64,000 nucleotides of DNA, from the NCBI GenBank assembly GCA_050950645.1, contig JBMNHZ010000009.1:124001-188000 (forward strand), given 5' to 3'. Under the pieces are notes generated by a model. That model was not told the DNA's origin and did not search any database. It saw only the letters and a program-made list of their open reading frames with translations. Made by a program: the position numbers and the translations under genes. This document shows, piece after piece, positions 33,493 to 42,928 of the stretch. The DNA comes from BRH-c25 sp012519325. Its GTDB lineage: Bacteria > Bacillota > Clostridia > Lutisporales > Lutisporaceae. The first letter of the stretch is position 1; the number at the start of each line of letters is the position of its first letter.

Positions 33493-34335
33493 ATGCTGGA
33501 TAATATTATTATTGACAGGATAATAAAAAACGCTCTGGAAGAGGATCTTGGCTGGGGGGATGTGACAACTGATTCTATTATAGCGGATACGTCTATTATC
33601 AAAGGGAATTTTATTGCAAAGGAAGAAGGAATTGTCTGTGGTATAGAAGTATGCAGACGAGTATTTGAAATATTAGACGAAAGCATTGGTTTTCAAGCTC
33701 ATATGCGGGATGGACAAAAGGCCGGCAAAGGGGATATTATAGCAGAAATAAGCGGTAATGCAAGAAGTATATTAAAAGGTGAAAGAACTGCTTTAAATTT
33801 CTTCCAGAGGATGTCAGGGATAGCCACATTGACTTCCAAATATGTTTCTGAAATCTCCGGATTGAAGACAAAGATTGCAGATACCCGAAAGACTGTACCT
33901 GGACTCAGGATTTTGGATAAATATTCCGTAAAAGTCGGAGGTGGCTTCAACCATAGGTTCAACCTTTCGGACATGGTGCTTATTAAGGATAACCATATAA
34001 AAGCTGCAGGAGGTATAGCCCCTGCTGTTGCAGCAGTAAAAGAGAAGTGTTCTCATGGGTTGAAAGTAGAAGTGGAAGTGGAATCAATAAAGGAGCTTAT
34101 GGAAGCTATGGAAGCCGGAGCAGATATAGTTATGCTGGATAACATGACTCTGGAAATGATGAAGGAAGCTGTAAGTATTGCAGAAGGGAAAGTGCTGTTG
34201 GAAGCTTCAGGGAATATAACAATTGACGGGGAGAGGGGAGTCAGGGCAGTTGCAGAGACAGGGGTAGACATTATATCTGCAGGTTCTCTTACGAATTCTG
34301 TGAAGGCAATGGACATAAGCCTAAGATTCTTATAG
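33493..34335 (+). CDS. nadC: Nicotinate-nucleotide pyrophosphorylase (carboxylating)
   Basis: 280 residues, GGAGG before ATG, 14 nt after nadB. Motifs: EEDLGWGDVTTDSI, ERTALNFFQRMSGIATLTS, DTRKTVPGLRILDKYSVKVG, DMVLIKDNHIKAAGG and VEVESIKELMEAMEAGADIV. Makes nicotinate mononucleotide from quinolinate and PRPP. Completes the nad operon, which here sits between spoVG and glmU. Confidence 0.96.
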   Translation: MLDNIIIDRIIKNALEEDLGWGDVTTDSIIADTSIIKGNFIAKEEGIVCGIEVCRRVFEILDESIGFQAHMRDGQKAGKGDIIAEISGNARSILKGERTALNFFQRMSGIATLTSKYVSEISGLKTKIADTRKTVPGLRILDKYSVKVGGGFNHRFNLSDMVLIKDNHIKAAGGIAPAVAAVKEKCSHGLKVEVEVESIKELMEAMEAGADIVMLDNMTLEMMKEAVSIAEGKVLLEASGNITIDGERGVRAVAETGVDIISAGSLTNSVKAMDISLRFL

Positions 34336-34403
34336 TCAATCAGCTTTGGAATAGTTCGCCATTTATTAAGAAAACTAGACTAAGGCTGTTTTTATTGTAT
34401 TTT

Positions 34404-34432
34404 TTGAAGGTCCTTTTTTCCAGGGTTTTAAT
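34404..34432 (+). promoter_or_regulatory. Predicted promoter of glmU
   Basis: TTGAAG (34404-34409), 17-bp spacer, TTTAAT (34427-34432); TSS about 34440, 34 nt before the start codon at 34474. Confidence 0.5.
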
Positions 34433-34473
34433 ATGTTAAAATGGTAGTGGAATTAACAAGGAATTGAGGTGAT

Positions 34474-35847
34474 ATGTTGAGCAATGTATACAGTATTACG
34501 CCAATAATTCTTGCTGCCGGAGAAGGAAAGAGGATGTACTCTAAAGTACCTAAGGTGCTGCATAAGGTATGCGGGATACCTATGGTAAAGCATGTCATTA
34601 ACTGTGCCAGAGAAATATCCGATGTAGAACCTGTTGTGGTGATAGGACACGGAGCGGAACAGGTGCGCAAGGAAATCACCGGTGTTAGATTTGTTGAGCA
34701 GGAAAGACAGCTTGGTACGGGCCATGCGGTTATACAGGCGGAAAAGTATATAATTGACGGCGATATACTTATACTATACGGGGATACACCGCTGCTTAAA
34801 CCCGAAACCCTTAAAGAGATGCACCGGGTGCATCAAGAAGAAGGCTGCAGTGTGACAATACTGACTTCCGATATGGAGGATCCGACAGGTTACGGAAGGA
34901 TAGTTAGAACTGAGGAGAAGCTTGTGAAAGCAATTGTAGAAGATAAAGATGCCGACTGTAATACTAAGCTAATAAAAGAAATCAACTCCGGGATATATTT
35001 CTTTAACGGTAAAGAGCTTAGAGAAGCGCTGGGACATCTAAAAAATGACAATGTCCAAGGAGAATACTATCTTACCGATGTCATCGGTATAATGAGAAAC
35101 AAAGGCCTTAAGGTAGGAGCCTTTAAAACCGGAGATACTGAAGATATAATGGGAGTGAACAACAGATATCAGCTGAGTGTGGCAAATAAAATTATGCAAA
35201 GCAGAATAGCAAAGAAGCTTATGCTGTGCGGAGTGACAATGATTGATCCGGACAGCACCTATATAGAGGCTTCTGTAGTAGTTGAGAAGGATGTTACGAT
35301 ATACCCCGGCTGTATACTTGAGGGAAATACGGTTATACAAGAGGATTCGGTGATAGGTCCCTATTCAAGAATCAAGGATGGGAAAATAGGCATGGGAGTA
35401 TGCGTACAAAACTCAATAGTACTGGAAAGCTCTATAGGAGAAGGCACTTCCATTGGTCCTTTTGCATATATAAGACCTGGCAATACAATTGGAAGGCATG
35501 TCCGAATCGGCGATTTTGTTGAAATGAAGAATTCCAACTTTGGTGACAATTCAAAAGCTTCACATCTGGCTTACATAGGCGACGGTGATGTCGGCAGCAA
35601 TGTGAACATTGGATGTGGAGTTATATTTGTCAATTATGACGGGAAAAACAAATACAGGACATATATAGGAGATAACTCTTTTGTAGGTTGTAATGCCAAC
35701 TTGATTGCACCGGTAAGGATAAATGAGAATACATATGTGGCAGCTGGTACAACGATAACAAAAGATGTTCCTCGTGACAGCCTGGCTATTGGCAGGGCAA
35801 AACAGGAAAATAAAGAGGAATGGGTAACTAAAAGAAAAAATAAATAA
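34474..35847 (+). CDS. glmU: Bifunctional N-acetylglucosamine-1-phosphate uridyltransferase / acetyltransferase
   Basis: 457 residues from TTG 34474 (TTGAGGTGAT upstream). N-terminal pyrophosphorylase motif LAAGEGKRMYSKVPKVLHKV, then QLGTGHAV and YGDTPLL. The C-terminal left-handed beta-helix hexapeptide repeats (GPFAYIRPGNTIGRHVRIGD) hold the acetyltransferase site near SHLAYIGDGDVG. Makes UDP-GlcNAc for wall synthesis. Leads the glmU-prs-pth-mfd group. Confidence 0.96.
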   Translation: MLSNVYSITPIILAAGEGKRMYSKVPKVLHKVCGIPMVKHVINCAREISDVEPVVVIGHGAEQVRKEITGVRFVEQERQLGTGHAVIQAEKYIIDGDILILYGDTPLLKPETLKEMHRVHQEEGCSVTILTSDMEDPTGYGRIVRTEEKLVKAIVEDKDADCNTKLIKEINSGIYFFNGKELREALGHLKNDNVQGEYYLTDVIGIMRNKGLKVGAFKTGDTEDIMGVNNRYQLSVANKIMQSRIAKKLMLCGVTMIDPDSTYIEASVVVEKDVTIYPGCILEGNTVIQEDSVIGPYSRIKDGKIGMGVCVQNSIVLESSIGEGTSIGPFAYIRPGNTIGRHVRIGDFVEMKNSNFGDNSKASHLAYIGDGDVGSNVNIGCGVIFVNYDGKNKYRTYIGDNSFVGCNANLIAPVRINENTYVAAGTTITKDVPRDSLAIGRAKQENKEEWVTKRKNK

Positions 35848-35870
35848 TATTTTGGGAGGTTTCTGTTGAA

Positions 35871-36818
35871 ATGAATGTACATGGGAAGAGCATTAAAGTC
35901 CTAAATTGTAATGCCAATAAAGATTTGTCTAAAGATATAGCCTTTAATCTTGGCATACCTGTGGGCGATGCTCAGGTCGGTACTTTTAGCAATGGTGAGA
36001 TATCAGTGAGTATAAATGAGTCTATTAGAGGCTCGGATGTATTTGTGGTTCAATCTACCAGTACTCCGGTAAATGATAATCTCATGGAGCTATTAATAAT
36101 GATAGATGCATTAAAAAGGGCTTCTGCAGGGAGAATTAATGCAGTAATGCCATTTTACGGCTATGCCAGGCAGGACAGAAAATCAAAGTCTAGAGAACCT
36201 ATTACTGCAAAACTGGTTGCCAACCTTATAGAAGCAGCAGGTGCCGACAGAGTAATTACAATGGATCTTCATGCTCCACAGATTCAGGGCTTTTTTGATA
36301 TCCCTGTGGATCATCTATATGCAGCACCCCTTTTTGTCAACTACTTCATCAATAAAAAGCTTGACGATATTGTTGTAGTTTCTCCTGATGTGGGAGGAGT
36401 TACAAGGGCGCGAGCCCTTGCTACCAAGCTTGATGCCCCTCTGGCGATAATTGACAAGAGGAGACCGAAGCCAAACGTGTCGGAGGTTATGAATATCATA
36501 GGAGATATTGAAGATAAAAACTGTATAATAATCGACGACATGGTTGATACGGCAGGTACACTGGTAAACGCTGCAAGGGTATTGAAGGATATGGGCGCCA
36601 GAGAAGTTTATGTTGCTTGCACACATCCCATTTTGTCGGGGCCTGCCTTTGAACGTATACGAGATTCTGTGATTAAAGAGCTAATTGTTACAAATACGAT
36701 ACCTCTTCCTGCCGGTAAGCCGGCAGACAAAATAAAAGTCCTCTCTGTTGCACCTTTATTTGCAGAGGCAATAAAGAGAATATATGAAGGATTGTCCTTG
36801 AGCAAGCTGTTTGACTAA
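35871..36818 (+). CDS. prs: Ribose-phosphate pyrophosphokinase
   Basis: 315 residues, GGGAGG before ATG. Motifs: NANKDLSKDIAFNLGIPVGD, MPFYGYARQDRKSKSREPIT (catalytic region), ITMDLHAPQIQGFFDIPVDH, VVSPDVGGVTRARALATKLD and PRPP loop CIIIDDMVDTAGTL. Makes PRPP for nucleotides, NAD and amino acids; feeds nadC and hpt in this window. Confidence 0.97.
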   Translation: MNVHGKSIKVLNCNANKDLSKDIAFNLGIPVGDAQVGTFSNGEISVSINESIRGSDVFVVQSTSTPVNDNLMELLIMIDALKRASAGRINAVMPFYGYARQDRKSKSREPITAKLVANLIEAAGADRVITMDLHAPQIQGFFDIPVDHLYAAPLFVNYFINKKLDDIVVVSPDVGGVTRARALATKLDAPLAIIDKRRPKPNVSEVMNIIGDIEDKNCIIIDDMVDTAGTLVNAARVLKDMGAREVYVACTHPILSGPAFERIRDSVIKELIVTNTIPLPAGKPADKIKVLSVAPLFAEAIKRIYEGLSLSKLFD

Positions 36819-36844
36819 TAATACCTAGTATTCCGGAGGTAATT

Positions 36845-37411
36845 ATGTATCTGATTGTTGGTCTGGGGAATCCCGGAGATAAATATAGATATACAAAGCA
36901 TAATGTGGGCTTTATGGTATTGGACTATTTTGCTTCTGCCCACAATATCAGTATTAACAGGATAAAGCACAAGGCGGTATTGGGAGAAGGTTTGATAGGG
37001 GAAGAGAAGGTTGTGCTTGCAAAGCCCCAGACATATATGAACCTGAGCGGAGAAAGCGTATATGAACTTGTGCACTGGTATAAGTGCGACATGTCCAGGC
37101 TTATAGTGGTATATGATGATGTGGATATAGATATCGGAAGAATCAGGATAAGACCGGAAGGAAGCTCAGGTACCCATAATGGAATGAAGTCGATAATATA
37201 TTTGCTGCAAACGGATGAGTTTCCCAGAATCAGGATAGGTATCGGCAGACAGCCGGATTTTATGGATTTGGCTGATTATGTCATGAGCAGATTTTCAAAT
37301 GAAGAAATACCTTTGATAGAAGAAGCCGTTAAAAATTCGTCCCTGGCCATCGAGGAAATAGTAAGAAACGGGATAAATTCAGCAATGAATAGGTATAATA
37401 GAGAAAAATGA
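36845..37411 (+). CDS. pth: Peptidyl-tRNA hydrolase
   Basis: 188 residues, CCGGAGG before ATG. Motifs: LIVGLGNPGDKYRYTKHNVG with catalytic His in KHNVGF, AKPQTYMNLSGESV, VVYDDVDIDIGRIRIRPEGS and GTHNGMKSIIYLL. Releases stalled peptidyl-tRNA. The Bacillus order would put fin between pth and mfd; only 72 nt lie here, so it is absent. Confidence 0.97.
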   Translation: MYLIVGLGNPGDKYRYTKHNVGFMVLDYFASAHNISINRIKHKAVLGEGLIGEEKVVLAKPQTYMNLSGESVYELVHWYKCDMSRLIVVYDDVDIDIGRIRIRPEGSSGTHNGMKSIIYLLQTDEFPRIRIGIGRQPDFMDLADYVMSRFSNEEIPLIEEAVKNSSLAIEEIVRNGINSAMNRYNREK

Positions 37412-37423
37412 AGGCAATGCTTT

Positions 37424-37445
37424 AAAGGCGGCTATAGCCGCCTTT
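37424..37445. terminator. Perfect palindrome, possible weak terminator between pth and mfd
   Basis: AAAGGCGGCTATAGCCGCCTTT, an 11-bp self-complementary stem. The T-run after it is poor (TTTGTTCC), so read-through into mfd is likely. Confidence 0.45.
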
Positions 37446-37483
37446 GTTCCTGACTTTTTGACCCTGACTCAGGAGGTGATAAC

Positions 37484-40400
37484 TTGAGCATTGACAACAT
37501 GCTTAAGCCTCTTTATGAAATGGAAGAGTTTAACCAACTGCTTTCATCTCTTCAAACAAATTTAAATATTGTAGAAGTCTATGGTATTTCCGATACACAA
37601 AAGGCTGTCGCAGCTGCATTTGTATGTAGGCATTTTAGGAAACCATGCCTTTTTATAACACATAATGACTTGCTTTCAAGGAAAATTTATGAGGATATTT
37701 CTTTTTTTGATACTGATATGGCGGCTTTAATGCCTGGCAGGGAATTGGTATTTCACAGGATCGATGCCAGAAGCAATGAGATTTTGCAAAATCGTTTAAA
37801 GACATATGATGATATTATCAGCGGCAAGAATTGTATTGTCTGCACTTCCATAGAGGCACTGCTCACCAGGACAGTGTCTCCTGAGCTTTTTGCATCAATG
37901 GTCAGGGAGTTTTCAGTTGGAGAAACCGTTTCATTGGATGAAATAAAGGAATACTTCATAAGGGCAGGATATGAACGTATTGGCATGGTAGAGGGGAAAG
38001 GTCAGTTTTCAATAAGAGGAGGAATAATCGACTTTTTTTCTCCCATACATCAGAACGCAGTAAGAATTGAACTTTTTGATGATGAAATTGATTCTATTCG
38101 GTACTTTGATGTATTAACCCAACGCTCCATAAGTAAAGTTAAAAAAATCAGGATTACACCTGCAAGGGAATTCATCATTACAGGGGATGAATTCCTTGAA
38201 GGAGCAGAAAACCTTCAGTCAGAGCTTTCGGCAAGGCTTAGGGCCTCAGGAAATGACCGCAGGAAGAAAACCTCCGATGTAAGGATAAGGGAAACAATAT
38301 CGGAGGATATTGAAAAAATGAGGCAGGGTATACACTTTCAGGGAATTGAAAAGTATTCGCCATATTTTCCGAATAAGAATTATAGTTTTATCGATTATAT
38401 GAAGGATTGTATTATTTTCATAGATGAGGCCAACAGGATAAAACAGCGCTGCGATACCATCAGCCTGGAATTCAGGGAGTATTTCAATCAACTTCTGGAG
38501 AATGGTAAGGTTTTATCGGGGCAATTTGACTCCTTGTTTTCCTATGAGGATATTATTCAAAGAATACGAGGGAAAAAAACAGTCTGTCTGGATTCACTGT
38601 ATAAGAGCAGCAGCGATCTTATTCCTCAGAAAACAATAAGTATTACAAGTCGGTCAATGCATCCTTTCCATGGAAAGCTTTCCATGTTAATGGAAGAGAT
38701 TTCCGTATGGAAAAAGCAAAAATACAGGGTCTTAATACTTTCAGGTTCAAAGGATAGGGGTTTGAGACTTGCCTCAGACCTAAGAGACAGGGATATTGAT
38801 GCAGTATTTAAGAATGAGCTTGATATTGAGCTAAAGGAAGGACATGTAATCATACTTCCGGGAATATTGAACAGCGGATTTGATTTTCCATCGATTAAAT
38901 ATGCGGTAATCAGTGATATAGAACCTTTCGGTTCAAAGGGCAAGAAGAAGAGTGAAAAGAAAAAAGGCAAAGCTATAAATGTGTTTACAGACCTCAAGGC
39001 GGGAGATTTTATTGTTCACGAGAATCATGGTATCGGACAATACATCGGTATAGAAAAGCTGAAGATAGACAACACCACCAGAGATTATCTGCATATCAGG
39101 TATTCGGGAAATGACAAGCTCTATATACCGACAGACCAGTTGGATATGATTCAGAAGTATATCGGAGCAGAGGACAAGAGGCCTAGGCTTAACAGGCTGG
39201 GCGGTACGGAGTGGGTAAAGGTAAAGGCAAAGGCCAAGAAGGCTATAGAGACTATGGCGGCAGATCTTCTGAAGCTATATGCAGAAAGGCAGCAGGCAAA
39301 GGGCTTCGCCTTTTTGGAGGATACCAGATGGCAGAAAGAATTTGAGGACATGTTCCAGTATCAGGAGACACAGGATCAACTGAGGTGTATTGAAGAGATA
39401 AAGAGGAATATGGAAAACTCCAGGGTAATGGATAGGTTGCTGTGCGGAGATGTAGGATATGGCAAGACTGAGGTTGCCCTCAGGGCAGCATTCAAATGTG
39501 TCATGGATAATAAACAGGTGGCAATTCTGGTTCCTACGACAATATTGGCACAACAGCATTATAACACTTGCATACAAAGGTTTGCCAATTTTCCTATTAA
39601 TATAGATGTTCTATCCAGATTCAAGACTCATGGAGAGCAAAGCAGGATAATTCAAAATATAAAGAATGGAAATGTGGATATAATTATTGGAACTCACAGG
39701 CTTCTGCAGGATGATCTGGCATTCAGGGATTTGGGTCTGTTGATAATTGATGAGGAGCAAAGGTTTGGCGTTGCTCATAAGGAAAAGATAAAGAGTTTGA
39801 AAAAGAATGTGGATGTGTTGACGATGACTGCAACTCCTATTCCAAGGACACTGCATATGTCTCTTGCAGGCATAAGGGATATAAGCATAATTGAGGAGCC
39901 CCCGGAAGAAAGGTATCCCGTTCAGACCTATGTAATGGAGTATAATGAAGAGGTTATCAGAGAAGCAATTGCCAAAGAGATAGGGAGGGGCGGACAGGTA
40001 TATTATCTGCACAACCGTGTCAGAAGCATACAGAAAGTTGCAGCAAAGCTTAAGGCTATGATGCCTGAAGCAAGGGTGGCGGTAGCTCATGGACAAATGG
40101 AGGAAAGGATTCTTGAGGACACCATGCTGGATTTTTATAATAATGAATATGATGTGCTGGTATGTACCACTATTATAGAAGCAGGCCTTGATATTCCAAA
40201 TGTAAACACAATAATAATAAGTGATGCGGACAAAATGGGATTATCGCAGCTTTACCAGCTCAGAGGAAGAGTTGGGCGTTCCAACAGGCTCGCCTATGCA
40301 TATTTGACATATCAGAAGGATAAGGTGCTGAATGAAGTTGCGGAAAAGAGGCTTCAGGCTATAAGGGAATTCACCGAATTTGGCTCCGGTTTTAAAATAG

Positions 40401-41002
40401 CAATGCGGGATTTGGAAATCAGAGGAACGGGCAACTTATTGGGCAGGGAGCAGCATGGACATTTGGAAGCCATAGGCTATGACCTATATATAAAACTTTT
40501 GGAGGATACCGTAAAGGAGCTTAAGGGTGAAGAAGTTACTGAAGCCGTCGATACGTCAATAGAGCTTAATATAAGTGCATTTATTCCTGAAAGCTATATA
40601 CCCGATGAGAATCAAAAAATTGAGATTTATAAGAAAATAGCATACATTGGAAGCCAGGAGGACATATATGACATTGAAGAGGAGATAGAAGACAGATTCG
40701 GAGATTTGCCGCAGGTTGTCAGAAATCTGTTGGATATATCTTATATAAAGCATTTGGCCGGTCAATGCAATATAGTGTCCATAGCCCAAAAGAAAAACAA
40801 TATTATAGTGAAATTCAACACAGATAAAAGCATTAAGCCCGAGACTGCTATAAGAGTAGCAGGGGAATATACTGACAGACTGCTTTTCACTGCAAGCGGG
40901 CAGCCATATTTTACCGTAAAGGCCGATGAGAACAAACCGGATGAGTATATTAGGTTCTTGAAAGAGTTCTTAGAAAAAATTAATAGTTTCCAGAACAGTT
41001 GA
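37484..41002 (+). CDS. mfd: Transcription-repair coupling factor
   Basis: 1172 residues from TTG 37484 with AGGAGGTGAT upstream. UvrB-like N-terminal domains (FSIRGGIIDFFSP), RNA polymerase-interaction (CarD-like) domain (AGDFIVHENHGIGQYIGIEK), and RecG-like translocase with Walker A LLCGDVGYGKTEVALRAAF, DEEQRF box IIDEEQRFGV, and VLTMTATPIPRTLHMSL. Displaces stalled polymerase and recruits UvrA. Length normal; no anomalies. Confidence 0.97.
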   Translation: MSIDNMLKPLYEMEEFNQLLSSLQTNLNIVEVYGISDTQKAVAAAFVCRHFRKPCLFITHNDLLSRKIYEDISFFDTDMAALMPGRELVFHRIDARSNEILQNRLKTYDDIISGKNCIVCTSIEALLTRTVSPELFASMVREFSVGETVSLDEIKEYFIRAGYERIGMVEGKGQFSIRGGIIDFFSPIHQNAVRIELFDDEIDSIRYFDVLTQRSISKVKKIRITPAREFIITGDEFLEGAENLQSELSARLRASGNDRRKKTSDVRIRETISEDIEKMRQGIHFQGIEKYSPYFPNKNYSFIDYMKDCIIFIDEANRIKQRCDTISLEFREYFNQLLENGKVLSGQFDSLFSYEDIIQRIRGKKTVCLDSLYKSSSDLIPQKTISITSRSMHPFHGKLSMLMEEISVWKKQKYRVLILSGSKDRGLRLASDLRDRDIDAVFKNELDIELKEGHVIILPGILNSGFDFPSIKYAVISDIEPFGSKGKKKSEKKKGKAINVFTDLKAGDFIVHENHGIGQYIGIEKLKIDNTTRDYLHIRYSGNDKLYIPTDQLDMIQKYIGAEDKRPRLNRLGGTEWVKVKAKAKKAIETMAADLLKLYAERQQAKGFAFLEDTRWQKEFEDMFQYQETQDQLRCIEEIKRNMENSRVMDRLLCGDVGYGKTEVALRAAFKCVMDNKQVAILVPTTILAQQHYNTCIQRFANFPINIDVLSRFKTHGEQSRIIQNIKNGNVDIIIGTHRLLQDDLAFRDLGLLIIDEEQRFGVAHKEKIKSLKKNVDVLTMTATPIPRTLHMSLAGIRDISIIEEPPEERYPVQTYVMEYNEEVIREAIAKEIGRGGQVYYLHNRVRSIQKVAAKLKAMMPEARVAVAHGQMEERILEDTMLDFYNNEYDVLVCTTIIEAGLDIPNVNTIIISDADKMGLSQLYQLRGRVGRSNRLAYAYLTYQKDKVLNEVAEKRLQAIREFTEFGSGFKIAMRDLEIRGTGNLLGREQHGHLEAIGYDLYIKLLEDTVKELKGEEVTEAVDTSIELNISAFIPESYIPDENQKIEIYKKIAYIGSQEDIYDIEEEIEDRFGDLPQVVRNLLDISYIKHLAGQCNIVSIAQKKNNIIVKFNTDKSIKPETAIRVAGEYTDRLLFTASGQPYFTVKADENKPDEYIRFLKEFLEKINSFQNS

Positions 41003-41052
41003 TATAGAGTATAATTAACCTTGACTAAAAATATGTAGGGGAGCGATGAAAA

Positions 41053-42024
41053 TTGTTTAATAAAAAAAGCAGGCTGCTTCTGGTATCTTTGGCACTTATG
41101 CTGCTGATAGTACTTCTGACTGCCTGCAATATGGTCAGAGTGAATCCGGAGGTTGATAATAAAACTGTTGTTGCAAAGGTTTCCGGCGAAGAAATTAAAA
41201 AAGAAGAATTCAATAAAATGTTTAATATATTTAAGACCCAGTATGAACAGCAGTTTGGAACGGAAGTGTGGGATCAGGAGGTTGAAGGAAGGAAGTTCGG
41301 CGATGTTGCCAGAGAAAAACTTCTGGACATGCTGATTGATGAAAAGCTTCAGTTGAAAAGAGCTGCAGAACTTGGAATTGTTACTACCGATGACGAGGTG
41401 AACAAAGAAATTGAAAATGCCAGAAAATACTTTGACTCAGAGGAGAGGTTCAATGAATTCCTGAAAGGACAGGGCATTGACCTTGAATATTTCAAAGAAT
41501 CTGTGAAAAAGGATCTTACAATTAGCAAGCTTGCTGATAAGCTTACTGAAAATATAACAGTTACTGATGAAGAGCTAAAGAATTATTATAATGCCCATCA
41601 GGATGAATTCATGAGCGTCAAGGCAAGCCACATACTGCTGGACACAAAGGAAGAGGCTGAAAAAATGCTTGCAAGGGTAAAAGCAGGGGAGAACTTTGCT
41701 GAGCTGGCCAAGCAGTATTCAAAGGATCCCAGCGCAAAAGAAAACAGCGGAGACCTTGATTATTTCAGGCATGGGGACATGGTAGAGCCCTTTGAAAAAG
41801 CGGCATTTGCACTGAAGCCCGGTGAAATCAGCGAAATAGTTCAAACTGACTTTGGTTTTCATATTATAAAAGTTGAGGACAGCAAGCTGGATAAGCTGGA
41901 GGATGTCAAGGAACAGCTGAAGGGAAACATGCTATATGAAAAGAAGAGCTTGGAATATGGAAAGCTGCTTGAAGAAATGAGAAAAAAAGCAGAGATTGAG
42001 AAGTTTACTAAAAATCTAAAATAA
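41053..42024 (+). CDS. prsA: Peptidyl-prolyl isomerase lipoprotein (PrsA/SurA-like)
   Basis: 323 residues from TTG 41053 (GGGGAGCG upstream). Lipobox LLTAC (Cys about 25). SurA-type N-terminal helical domain (EEIKKEEFNKMFNIFKTQYE), then a parvulin domain (VKASHILLDTKEEAEKMLAR, GENFAELAKQYSKDPSAKEN, GDLDYFRHGDMVEPFEKAAF, TDFGFHIIKVED). Folds secreted proteins at the outer membrane face. Its place between mfd and spoVT is usual in Clostridia. Confidence 0.9.
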   Translation: MFNKKSRLLLVSLALMLLIVLLTACNMVRVNPEVDNKTVVAKVSGEEIKKEEFNKMFNIFKTQYEQQFGTEVWDQEVEGRKFGDVAREKLLDMLIDEKLQLKRAAELGIVTTDDEVNKEIENARKYFDSEERFNEFLKGQGIDLEYFKESVKKDLTISKLADKLTENITVTDEELKNYYNAHQDEFMSVKASHILLDTKEEAEKMLARVKAGENFAELAKQYSKDPSAKENSGDLDYFRHGDMVEPFEKAAFALKPGEISEIVQTDFGFHIIKVEDSKLDKLEDVKEQLKGNMLYEKKSLEYGKLLEEMRKKAEIEKFTKNLK

Positions 42025-42046
42025 GAGGAGAATAGTTGTAAATATG

Positions 42047-42078
42047 AAAAATGCGGTCGTAAGGCTGCATTTTTTCTT
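42047..42078 (+). terminator. Terminator after prsA
   Basis: AAAAATGC (42047-42054) pairs with GCATTTTT (42067-42074) around GGTCGTAAGGCT, then TTCTTATTTT. It lies directly before the IS200-type element. Confidence 0.75.
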
Positions 42079-42085
42079 ATTTTAT

Positions 42086-42832
42086 GGGCTTTAGCCTGTT
42101 GAGCTAGCGTAGCAGCGAAACAAAGAACCACCCGCTATGCGGGTGCGCGACAGGTGTTATACAAAAAAATCACCATTCCAGTATAATAGAGTTGTTCAGG
42201 CTACTACTATACGAAAGGAAAGGTGATTAAAATAGCTAACAAAGAAAACAGCTTAGCCCACACAAAATGGATGTGTAAATATCATATCGTGTTCACCCCA
42301 AAGTATAGACGAAAAGCAATATTTAATCAATACAAAGAGAGCATACGAGATATTTTAAAGCAGCTCTGCAATTATAAGGGGGTAGAAATAATCGAAGGGC
42401 ATCTTATGGTGGATCATATACATATGCTCGTGAGTATACCACCCAAAATAAGCGTATCGAGCTTCATGGGATACTTAAAAGGGAAAAGTGCATTGATGAT
42501 ATTTGATAAGCATGCAAACTTAAAGTACAAATATGGGAACAGACACTTTTGGGCAGAAGGATACTATGTGAGCACAGTAGGGTTAAATGAAGCAACAATA
42601 AGGAAATATATACAGGAGCAAGAAAACCACGACATAATGGTGGACAAATTAAGTGTGAAAGAATATGAAGACCCCTTCAAGGGGTAGCAAGTAATACGTT
42701 TGTCCCTTCAGGGACGGCAAAAGTGGCAACGGCATAGTGGCTTGAACAATGTGAAAGCCAGCGTCTTTAGGCGCTGGCCGGTAACAGAGGCTTATAGCCT
42801 CAGAGCAAACTACCCGTTTTACGGGTAGTTAT
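42086..42832 (+). mobile_element. IS200/IS605-type single-strand transposon with hairpin arrays
   Basis: A lone tnpA (no tnpB) is flanked by runs of small hairpins. Left: GGCT/AGCC (42087-42096), GCTA/TAGC (42103-42113), CACCCGC-TAT-GCGGGTG (42129-42145). Right: CCCC/GGGG (42672-42684), GTCCC/GGGAC (42702-42715), GCCAGCG/CGCTGGC (42757-42778), GAGGC/GCCTC (42787-42801), AACTACCCGT/ACGGGTAGTT (42808-42830). The outermost ACCCG hairpins on the two sides resemble each other and are the likely TnpA binding sites. Exact ends uncertain. Confidence 0.7.
42223..42687 (+). CDS. tnpA: IS200/IS605-family transposase TnpA (HUH Y1)
   Basis: 154 residues from GTG 42223 with AAAGGAAA upstream. Y1 HUH nuclease: MVDHIHMLVSIPP holds the His-hydrophobic-His pair, and a candidate catalytic Tyr lies in IRKYIQEQENHD. 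N-terminal KYHIVFTPKYRRK and FMGYLKGKSALMIF are family hallmarks. Full length, no stops, so probably competent. It cuts and joins single-stranded DNA at hairpin ends. Confidence 0.93.
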   Translation: MIKIANKENSLAHTKWMCKYHIVFTPKYRRKAIFNQYKESIRDILKQLCNYKGVEIIEGHLMVDHIHMLVSIPPKISVSSFMGYLKGKSALMIFDKHANLKYKYGNRHFWAEGYYVSTVGLNEATIRKYIQEQENHDIMVDKLSVKEYEDPFKG

Positions 42833-42928
42833 GATTAACTATAATTTACAAAATTGTGTATAAAAAAATGTAGTTGGTAAAATAATAATCATTACAACGA
42901 TTATGTAAATTATAAAGGAGGTTTTAGG

